NCBI RefSeq assembly: GCF_040529045.1 | Contig: NZ_CP131914.1 | Location: forward strand, 542,501 to 606,500 | DNA length: 64,000 nt | Reading direction: 5' to 3' | DNA from: Xanthomonas indica | GTDB lineage: Bacteria; Pseudomonadota; Gammaproteobacteria; Xanthomonadales; Xanthomonadaceae | Shown here: positions 57,878-64,000 of the stretch, in pieces | Position numbering within the stretch: the first letter of the stretch is position 1 | How the letters are laid out: each line of letters starts with the position of its first letter | Notes under the pieces: generated by a model | The model's input: the letters and a program-made list of their open reading frames with translations, nothing else | Database searches by the model: none | What the model was told of the DNA's origin: nothing | Program-made: the position numbers and the translations under genes

Positions 57878-59467
57878 TCATTCCCGGTCGTCGCTCGCCG
57901 CCTCGTCCGCCTCGACATCGTCCAGCGGCAGCGACAGTTCCAGCAGCGGCGCGGCCTGCGCATCGGCCAGGGTCTCGACCCCGCGCAGGCGGCGTTCGAT
58001 GGTGCGGGTCTTGCGGCTGGCCTCGCCCAGGCTCTTGCCGACGGTGCTGATCTGCTTCTCGGCCTTTTCCAGGATGCCGGCGAACTTGCCGAACTCGCTC
58101 TTGACCGCGGCCAGCACGCCCCACACCTCGCTGGAGCGCTTCTCGATGGCGAGGGTGCGGAAGCCCATCTGCAGGCTGTTGAGCAGGGCGGTGATCGTGG
58201 TCGGCCCGGCGACGACGATGCGGTGCTCGCGCTGCAGCAGGTCGGCCAGGCCGGGGCGGCGCAGGGTCTCGGCGTACAGGCCCTCGGTGGGCAGGAACAT
58301 CACCGCGAAGTCGGTGGTGTGCGGCGGGGCGATGTACTTGTCGCCGATCGACTTGGCCTGCACCCGGATCGCGCGCTCCAGCTGTGCCCCCGTCGCCTGC
58401 ACCAGCTCCGGGTCGCCCTGCTCCTGCGCGTCGAGCAGGCGCTCGTAGTCCTCGCGCGGGAACTTGGCGTCGATCGGCAGCCACACCGGCGTGTCCTCGT
58501 GGCCGCGGCCGGGCAGGCGCACGGCGAAATCGACCATCTCGTTGCGCTCCGGGCGCACCCGCACGCCGCGGGCGTACTGCTCCTGGGTCAGGGTCTGCTC
58601 GAGGATGTTCTCCAGCTGCACCTCGCCCCAGCCGCCGCGGTTCTTGACGTTGCTCAGCACGCGCTTGAGGTCGCCGACGCCGGTGGCCAGCTGCTGCATC
58701 TCGCCCAGGCCGCGCTGGACCTGCTCGAGCCGTTCGGAGACCAGCTTGAAGGAGGCATCCAGGCGCGTGTTGAGGGTGGTCTGCAGCTTTTCGTCGACGG
58801 TGCCGCGCATCTGCTCGAGCTTGGCCGCGTTGTCGGCCTGCAATTCCTTCAGCCGCTCCTCCAGGGTGCTGCGCATCTCGCCCATCCGCTGCTCGTTGCG
58901 CTGGACCAGGTCACCCAGGCGCTGGCCGAGCGTGTCGGCGAAGCGCTGCTGTGCGTCCGCGCCTTCCTGGCGGCCCTTGCGCGCGTCCTCGAGCAAGGCC
59001 TCGCGCAGCGCACCCAGTTGCGCGTCGATGCGCGCGACCAGCTCGGCCTGTTGCTGACCGAACTGCGCCATGCGCGCATCCTGCTGCTGGCCGAAGGCAT
59101 CGAGCTGACCGCGGATCTCGACCAGACGCTGGCTCAGCAGCTCGGCCATGCGCTGCTGCGCGGCGCCGGCCTCGACCCGGCCGCGCCGCGCGTCCTCGGT
59201 CAGCGCTTCGCGCAGCAGGTCCAGGCGCTGATCGGTGCGGGTGGACAGGTCGGCCAGGTGGCGGGCGAAACCTTCGCTGCGCGCGTCCTGCTGGCGGGCC
59301 AGGCTGTCGAGCTGCTCGCGCAGTTCGCCGCGGCCGCTGCGCTGCTCCTCGCGCAGGGCCGCCTCCAGCGCGGTGTGGTTGCCCCGCCGCAGCAACACGG
59401 CCAGCAACAGGGCGATGACGGCACACAACAGGCCAGCGAGGATCAGGAAATGGACATCGTTCTGCAT
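57878..59467 (-). CDS. rmuC: RmuC-family DNA recombination protein
   Basis: A 529-residue RmuC. One membrane anchor at the N-terminus (about 8-28) is followed by a long coiled coil (about 40-250). The C-terminal nuclease-like domain carries the family motifs VLSNVKNRGGWGEVQLENIL, GHEDTPVWLPIDAKFP and FAVMFLPTEGLYAE. RmuC limits DNA inversion between repeats and is proposed to process foreign or replication-intermediate DNA. It is relevant to note the repeat-rich surroundings, though no link is shown. Confidence 0.92.
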   Translation of the reverse strand: MQNDVHFLILAGLLCAVIALLLAVLLRRGNHTALEAALREEQRSGRGELREQLDSLARQQDARSEGFARHLADLSTRTDQRLDLLREALTEDARRGRVEAGAAQQRMAELLSQRLVEIRGQLDAFGQQQDARMAQFGQQQAELVARIDAQLGALREALLEDARKGRQEGADAQQRFADTLGQRLGDLVQRNEQRMGEMRSTLEERLKELQADNAAKLEQMRGTVDEKLQTTLNTRLDASFKLVSERLEQVQRGLGEMQQLATGVGDLKRVLSNVKNRGGWGEVQLENILEQTLTQEQYARGVRVRPERNEMVDFAVRLPGRGHEDTPVWLPIDAKFPREDYERLLDAQEQGDPELVQATGAQLERAIRVQAKSIGDKYIAPPHTTDFAVMFLPTEGLYAETLRRPGLADLLQREHRIVVAGPTTITALLNSLQMGFRTLAIEKRSSEVWGVLAAVKSEFGKFAGILEKAEKQISTVGKSLGEASRKTRTIERRLRGVETLADAQAAPLLELSLPLDDVEADEAASDDRE

Positions 59468-59702
59468 GCGGTCAGTGTAGCCGGCCGCGTCTCAATCGCT
59501 GCGCCACGCGCCGGCAGGCGGAGGAGCGCGGATATACCTTGGTATCGCCGCCATGGCCTCATGCAGGCTGGTACGGGCATGGGCCGCGTGCCAAGCTTTG
59601 CGCCATCCGCTCCTGGCCCGGCCAGCGGGCGGCGCCGCGGCAGCACGCCGCGCCCGGCCATCGCGCATCGCGCGATCCGTTCCCCTGACCCCGGAGGCGC
59701 GC

Positions 59703-59783
59703 ATGAACCCTGATCCGCATCGACGCGGCGTCAGCGCCGCATTCTCTCCCCATTCTCCCCGCCTGGTCGCTGCCCGGCGCTGA
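59703..59783 (+). CDS. Possible 26-residue small ORF
   Basis: An ATG with GGAGG 6 bp upstream, encoding MNPDPHRRGVSAAFSPHSPR plus six more residues. No homologue is recognised. It may be a leader ahead of the 108-residue gene or chance. The spacing to the next ORF is 65 bp. Confidence 0.3.
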   Translation: MNPDPHRRGVSAAFSPHSPRLVAARR

Positions 59784-59848
59784 GCCGGAAGACGCCCGCC
59801 GCCCACGCCGCGACGTCCTTGCCGGCCACGCGCCGCAAGGAGGTCGTC

Positions 59849-60175
59849 ATGTTCGTGTTCTCGCTGTTTTCCCGCCATGTCCGCCTGCAGCGCTGCCTGC
59901 AGCGCGCGCTGCGTGCCGCGGTCGCCATGCGCCGCACCGAGGCGCTGCGCCATCTGCTCGCCGCCCATGGCGCCCGCGCCTTCGCCCTGGCGCTGTCCGC
60001 GCAATCGCCGCGGGTGATGGCCGATGCGCTGTCGCTGCTGCCCGTCGCCGACCGCATCCGGGTCCGCGCGCGGCTGCCGCATGCGGCGCAGCGGCGCCTG
60101 CACGCCGCCGGGGTGAGTGCCCCGGCGGCGCACTGGCTGCATGCCGCCCTGGCCTGGTGGCCTGGGGTGCACTGA
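59849..60175 (+). CDS. Small basic hypothetical protein upstream of mgtC
   Basis: A 108-residue, Arg/Ala/His-rich, probably helical protein (MFVFSLFSRHVRLQRCLQRAL...). The Shine-Dalgarno AAGGAGG lies 6-7 bp before the ATG, and the frame is clean for 108 codons. I do not recognise a family. It ends 92 bp before the MgtC leader ORF on the same strand, so it may be co-transcribed with the MgtC gene. Confidence 0.6.
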   Translation: MFVFSLFSRHVRLQRCLQRALRAAVAMRRTEALRHLLAAHGARAFALALSAQSPRVMADALSLLPVADRIRVRARLPHAAQRRLHAAGVSAPAAHWLHAALAWWPGVH

Positions 60176-60266
60176 CACCCGCGCGCCTGCCGCCGCGGTG
60201 TCGACTGCCATCTCGCCCCGGCATCATGCGCCCCTGCATCCGCTCATTCCCTTTCCCGGAGCCGCC

Positions 60267-60302
60267 ATGATCGCTCCCCTCGCCCACTGGAACGCGCCCT
60301 GA
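60267..60302 (+). CDS. Eleven-codon leader ORF coupled to the MgtC gene
   Basis: MIAPLAHWNAP, with GGAG about 7 bp upstream and a stop that shares one base with the next start (TGATG). Short Pro-rich leaders regulate mgtC in other bacteria, so this could be a regulatory leader, but the sequence is not a known one. Confidence 0.45.
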   Translation: MIAPLAHWNAP

Positions 60303-61030
60303 TGGAAGCCCTGCGCCTGTTCAATCTCGGCTCGCTGCTCGACACCCTGGTGAGCCTTACCGCCGCCTTCGTGCTCGGCGCGATCATCGGCTTCGAGCGC
60401 CAGGTACGTCAGCGCACCGCCGGGCTGCGCACCAACACCCTGGTCGCGGTCGGTGCGGCGATCTTCGTCTCGCTCGGCGACCGCCTGTTCGAGATCCACG
60501 GCGGCACCCAGGGCGCGGTGCAGGTGGTGGCCTACGTGGTCTCCGGGATCGGCTTCCTCGGCGCCGGCGCGATCATGAAGGAAGGCGCCAACGTCACCGG
60601 GCTCAACACCGCGGCCACGCTGTGGGGATCGGGCGCGGTCGGCGCCTGCGCCGGTGCCGGACTGGTCGCCGAGGCGGTGCTGGCGGCCATGTTCGTGCTG
60701 CTCAGCAATACCCTGCTACGGCCGATGGTGAACCGCATCAACCGGCATCCGCTGAAGGAATCCTCGCTGGAAGCCACCTACATGTTCTATGCGATCTGCG
60801 CGCGCGAGGTGCATGGCGAGGTGCGCGAACGGCTGATCGACCTGCTGGAGGAGGCGCACTACCCGGCGCGCGAAGTCGAGCAGCATCCGTTCGGGCACCA
60901 GGACGTGGAGATCGCCGCCACCCTGTACGCCACCGCGGTGCGCGCCGAGGAACTGGATGCGGTGGTGCAGCGCCTGGAAGGCGAACCAGGTGTACAACAG
61001 GCGTTCTGGAACGCCGGCACGGAAGGCTGA
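60302..61030 (+). CDS. MgtC/SapB-family membrane protein
   Basis: A 242-residue protein with four hydrophobic segments in the N-terminal 135 residues: AAFVLGAIIGFERQVRQRTAGLRTNTLVAVGAA and VVSGIGFLGAGAIMKEG are the MgtC signature. The C-terminal roughly 100 residues form an ACT-like soluble domain. MgtC proteins affect Mg2+ limitation fitness and ATP synthase or virulence, depending on the species; the role here is unproven. It is translationally coupled to the 11-codon leader ORF. Confidence 0.87.
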   Translation: MEALRLFNLGSLLDTLVSLTAAFVLGAIIGFERQVRQRTAGLRTNTLVAVGAAIFVSLGDRLFEIHGGTQGAVQVVAYVVSGIGFLGAGAIMKEGANVTGLNTAATLWGSGAVGACAGAGLVAEAVLAAMFVLLSNTLLRPMVNRINRHPLKESSLEATYMFYAICAREVHGEVRERLIDLLEEAHYPAREVEQHPFGHQDVEIAATLYATAVRAEELDAVVQRLEGEPGVQQAFWNAGTEG

Positions 61031-61075
61031 GCCAGCCATGTCCGTTCCCCTTTCCTCCCGCACGCCGCCCCGCCG

Positions 61076-62146
61076 ATGATCGCCTGGTTCAAGCCGCTGC
61101 CGCCGCACCGCCGCCTGCTCGGCCTGGCCGCGCTGGGCCTGGCGCTGGGCGCGATCTTCGTCGCCGACACGGTCACCGACTACGCGGTGGCGGCGGCGCT
61201 GTTCTACACCGTGGCGATCCTCGGCGCGGTGCGGCTGCTGGCGCCGGCCGGGTTGGGCGTGCTGGCCGGGCTGTGCGTGGTGCTGATCGTGCTCAGCTTC
61301 CATCTCACCCATACCGGTGCCTACCGGGTCGGCGTGATCAACTCGGCGATCAGCATCGTGGTGGTGGCGGTGACCGCCTCCATCGCGGTGCGCATGGAAC
61401 GCGCCAAGGCCGCCGCGCACGCGGCACAGGCGCAGTTGCTGCGGCTGGCGCGGGTACGCAGCCTGGGCAGCCTGACCGCCTCGATCGCGCACGAGGTCAA
61501 CCAGCCGCTGGCGGCCATCGTCACCAGCGGCAACGCCTGCCAGCGCTGGCTCGACCAGCAGCCGCCGAACCTGGACAAGGCGCGCGCGGCGTTGGCGCGC
61601 ATCCTCGCCGACGCCGAGCGCGCCGGCGAGGTGATCGCGCGGGTACGCAGCCTGACCCGCGGCGAGGCGCCACAGCAGCGCGCCTTCGACCTCAATGCCG
61701 CGGTGAACGAAGTGCTGGCGCTGTCGCAGGGCGAACTGGAACGCAGCGCGGTCAACGTGCACACCGAACTATCGGCGCTGCTGCCGCCGGTGTCGGCCGA
61801 CCCGGTGCAGATCCAGCAGGTAATCGGCAACCTGCTGCTCAACGCGATCGAGGCGATGGCGGCCACGCCGGCGGCGCAACGCACGCTGCGCATCGCCACC
61901 GTGCGCGAGGACGCGCGCTCGGTGCGGCTGAGCGTGGCCGACAGCGGCGAAGGCCTGTCCGCGCAGGCGCAGGCGCACCTGTTCGATGCGTTCTGGACCA
62001 CCAAGCAGGGCGGCATCGGCATCGGCCTGAGCATCAGCCGCAGCATCGTCGAGGCCGGCGGCGGGCGCATCTGGGCCGAACCCGGGCGGCCGCGCGGCGC
62101 GGTGTTCTGCGTCTGCCTGCCCATCGCTAGCGGAGCCACGCCATGA
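61076..62146 (+). CDS. Membrane sensor histidine kinase
   Basis: A 356-residue kinase with about four membrane segments in the first 100 residues (no obvious periplasmic sensor domain) and no PAS or GAF. The H box is SIAHEVNQPLAA, followed by the N box QVIGNLLLNAIEAM, the G1 DSGEGLS and the G2 GIGIGLSISRSIVEAGGG. The next gene, a FixJ-type response regulator, overlaps its stop (ATGA at 62143-62146), so the pair forms a two-component system. Confidence 0.88.
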   Translation: MIAWFKPLPPHRRLLGLAALGLALGAIFVADTVTDYAVAAALFYTVAILGAVRLLAPAGLGVLAGLCVVLIVLSFHLTHTGAYRVGVINSAISIVVVAVTASIAVRMERAKAAAHAAQAQLLRLARVRSLGSLTASIAHEVNQPLAAIVTSGNACQRWLDQQPPNLDKARAALARILADAERAGEVIARVRSLTRGEAPQQRAFDLNAAVNEVLALSQGELERSAVNVHTELSALLPPVSADPVQIQQVIGNLLLNAIEAMAATPAAQRTLRIATVREDARSVRLSVADSGEGLSAQAQAHLFDAFWTTKQGGIGIGLSISRSIVEAGGGRIWAEPGRPRGAVFCVCLPIASGATP

Positions 62147-62763
62147 ATGCCGACGCGACCGCACGCCCGGTGGTGTACCTGATCGACGACGACGCCTCGA
62201 TCCGCGCCGCGCTGGAAGACCTGTTCGCCTCGGTGGACCTGCAAGTGCACGCCTTCGCCTCCACCCGCGACTTCCTGGCGCATCCGCGCACCGACGCGCC
62301 GAGCTGCCTGGTGCTGGACATCCGCATGCCCGGGCAGAGCGGCATGGACTTCCACCGCAACATGCACGAGGCCGGGCTGGCGTTGCCGACCATCTTCATC
62401 ACCGGCCACGGCGACATCCCGATGAGCGTGGAGGCGATGAAGAACGGCGCCATCGAGTTCCTGACCAAGCCGTTCCGCGACCAGGACCTGCTCGACGCGA
62501 TCGGCCAGGGCATCGCCCGCGACCGCGCACGCCGCGCCGCCGATGCGGCCCAGGCCGAACTGCAGGCGCGCTGGGCGCGGCTCAGCGCCGGCGAACGCGA
62601 GGTGGTGGAGCTGGTGGTGCAGGGCCTGCTGAACAAGCAGGTGGCGGCACGACTGCAGCTCAGCGAGATCACGGTGAAGGTGCGCCGCGGCAATGCGATG
62701 CGCAAGCTGGAGGTCGGCTCGCTGGCGGAGCTGGTGCGGCTGGCGGAACGGCTGGGGCGGTAG
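62143..62763 (+). CDS. FixJ-type response regulator (REC plus LuxR HTH)
   Basis: A 206-residue regulator. The receiver domain (about 10-125) has the acidic pair IDDDAS, phosphoacceptor Asp in LVLDIRMP, the Thr of FITGHGD and the Lys of FLTKPF. The C-terminal LuxR-type helix-turn-helix (RLSAGEREVVELVVQGLLNKQVAARLQLSEITVKVRR) binds DNA. It is the partner of the preceding kinase; target genes are not known. Confidence 0.92.
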   Translation: MNADATARPVVYLIDDDASIRAALEDLFASVDLQVHAFASTRDFLAHPRTDAPSCLVLDIRMPGQSGMDFHRNMHEAGLALPTIFITGHGDIPMSVEAMKNGAIEFLTKPFRDQDLLDAIGQGIARDRARRAADAAQAELQARWARLSAGEREVVELVVQGLLNKQVAARLQLSEITVKVRRGNAMRKLEVGSLAELVRLAERLGR

Positions 62764-62825
62764 TCGGTTGCGGGAGCCGACAGTTGCCGGGCGCGGCGGA
62801 ACACGTCCTGACACACCGGTATTCG

Positions 62826-62891
62826 GTAGGAGCGGCTTCAGCCGCGACGGGCGTCATCGGGAACGCCCGTCGCGGCTGAAGCCGCTCCTAC
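62826..62891. repeat. REPIN (paired inverted REP elements)
   Basis: GTAGGAGCGGCTTCAGCCGC and its inverted copy flank a 20-bp spacer (GGGCGTCATCGGGAACGCCC) that is itself a palindrome. It lies between the response regulator and the permease. It is the same family as at 6141-6207 and 56172-56236. Confidence 0.85.
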
Positions 62892-63048
62892 GAGACAGAG
62901 AGACAGAGCGGTCTCCGCGCGATAGGGCCGGATGTGCGCTTCGCATCGAGCCGCACAAGCGCCGTGCCATACCGCGCCACAGGCGTAGCTTTGCTGCACC
63001 GCATTCGGCGACACTGCCGGGCTTGTCACTTCCGCACCCGAGGCCCGC

Positions 63049-64000
63049 ATGTCGTTCCTGTTCCGGCGCAAGTCGCTCGACCTGGTCACCGTCCACGAGG
63101 CCGGCCGCCGGCTGGTGCCCTCGCTGAGCTGGCCGCATCTGGTGGCGCTGGGCATCGGCGCGATCGTCGGCACCGGCATCTACACCTTGATCGGGGTCGG
63201 CGCGCAGTTGGCCGGGCCGGCGGTGCTGGTGTCGTTCGCGGTGGCCGGGGCGATCTGCGCCTGCGCCGCGCTGGCCTACGCGGAGATGGCGACGATGATG
63301 CCGGCCGCCGGCAGCGCCTATACCTACAGCTACGTCGCGCTCGGCGAGGCGATCGCCTGGGTGGTGGGCTGGAGCCTGATCCTGGAGTACTCGCTGGTGG
63401 TCAGCACGGTGGCGGTGGGCTGGTCCGGCTACTTCGTCGGCTTCCTGCACTGGGCCAGCGCGCAAAGCGGCATGGATCTGAATCTGCCGGCGGCGCTGAC
63501 CGCCGGACCGCATGCCGGCGGCATCGTCAACCTGCCGGCGGTGCTGATCACCTTCGCCGTGGCTGGCCTGCTGATGGCCGGCACCAAGGAGAGCGCCACC
63601 CTCAACGCGGTGCTGGTGGTGCTGAAGCTGATCGCCCTGGGCATCTTCGTGGCGGTGGCGCTGCCGGCGTTCCAGAGCGCCAACCTGCATCCGTTCATGC
63701 CCTACGGCTTCCCCAAGACGGTCGGCGCCGACGGCGTGGCGCACGGGGTGATGGCCGCGGCGGCGATCATCTTCTTCGCCTTCTACGGCTTCGATGCGAT
63801 TTCCACCGCCGCCGAGGAAACCAAGAACCCCAAGCGCGACCTGGCGATCGGCATCGTCGGCTCGATGATCGGCTGCACCCTGATCTACATCCTGGTGGCG
63901 CTGGCCGCGGTCGGCGCCATGCGCTACGACGTGTTCGGCGCCAGCGCCGAGCCGCTGGCGCTGATCCTGCGCGAACTCGGCCACGGCAAGGCGGCGGCGG
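63049..64000 (+). CDS. APC-family amino-acid permease (truncated by the window end)
   Basis: The first 317 codons of an amino acid-polyamine-organocation transporter. Motifs are GIGAIVGTGIYTLIGVGAQLAGP, the AALAYAEMATMMPAAGSAYTYSYVALGE region and FFAFYGFDAISTAAEETKNP. It resembles YfnA/GabP-type amino acid permeases; the substrate is not decided. The start is the ATG at 63049, with GAGG 7 bp upstream and the typical R-R-K-S-L-D-L beginning. The 3' end lies beyond the window. Confidence 0.88.
   Translation, partial: MSFLFRRKSLDLVTVHEAGRRLVPSLSWPHLVALGIGAIVGTGIYTLIGVGAQLAGPAVLVSFAVAGAICACAALAYAEMATMMPAAGSAYTYSYVALGEAIAWVVGWSLILEYSLVVSTVAVGWSGYFVGFLHWASAQSGMDLNLPAALTAGPHAGGIVNLPAVLITFAVAGLLMAGTKESATLNAVLVVLKLIALGIFVAVALPAFQSANLHPFMPYGFPKTVGADGVAHGVMAAAAIIFFAFYGFDAISTAAEETKNPKRDLAIGIVGSMIGCTLIYILVALAAVGAMRYDVFGASAEPLALILRELGHGKAAA

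Overview
The window is chromosomal DNA from a gammaproteobacterium of the family Xanthomonadaceae, most likely Xanthomonas. The evidence is the very high GC content, the 634-residue bacteriophytochrome with a PAS rather than kinase output, many dispersed GTAGGAGCGGCTTCAGCCGC-type palindromes, and the gene content (recC-recB-recD, mla operon with mlaA at its end, tail-collar trio). The genus is inferred from remembered features, not from a search.

Layout. Positions 1-450 hold, on the minus strand, three tandem sigma70-like promoters and a boxA-bearing leader of an rRNA operon that lies off the left edge. Next come a benzoate-type permease, a heme oxygenase-bacteriophytochrome operon, a Tet-like exporter, an in-frame fusion of an MltB-like lytic transglycosylase to a hexose-6-phosphate mutarotase, a YchJ-like protein and a TauE/SafE permease. 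Positions 10357-16419 encode a three-gene SMC/Wadjet-like operon (JetA, JetB, JetC homologues) with no recognisable jetD; its JetC carries a histone-H1-like basic tail. folE, an MHS-family transporter, a YdeI-like protein, a multi-HAMP chemoreceptor and a TonB-like protein follow.

Positions 22800-23460 are a repeat cluster with an exact 162-bp tandem unit. Positions 23463-33617 are accessory in character: secreted proteins, a DUF2306 membrane protein, a membrane-anchored Mrr-type nuclease whose 3' half drifts to lower GC, an AT-rich AIPR-type abortive-infection gene, a decayed toxin-antitoxin pair, a lipoprotein, and a TetR/SDR divergent pair with a clear operator.

Positions 33668-42893 are recC-recB-recD (minus strand), whose coding sequences contain three in-frame copies of intergenic-type palindromic repeats. 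A 138/139-bp tandem repeat separates them from a 1678-residue autotransporter adhesin (Calx-beta and He_PIG repeats, C-terminal beta barrel). Diverging from the adhesin are three tail-collar proteins and a GNAT acetyltransferase. The complete mlaFEDCBA lipid-transport operon ends in a strong terminator at 55717-55745.

A 1-kb gene-free inverted-repeat structure centred on a REPIN lies at 55.8-56.7 kb. It is followed by glutathione peroxidase, RmuC, small ORFs, an MgtC-family protein preceded by an 11-codon coupled leader ORF, a histidine kinase/FixJ-type regulator pair, another REPIN, and an APC permease cut off by the window end.

The best candidate for an unusual system is the jetABC-like operon without jetD. 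Next are the Mrr/AIPR mini defence island and the repeats embedded in recBD.
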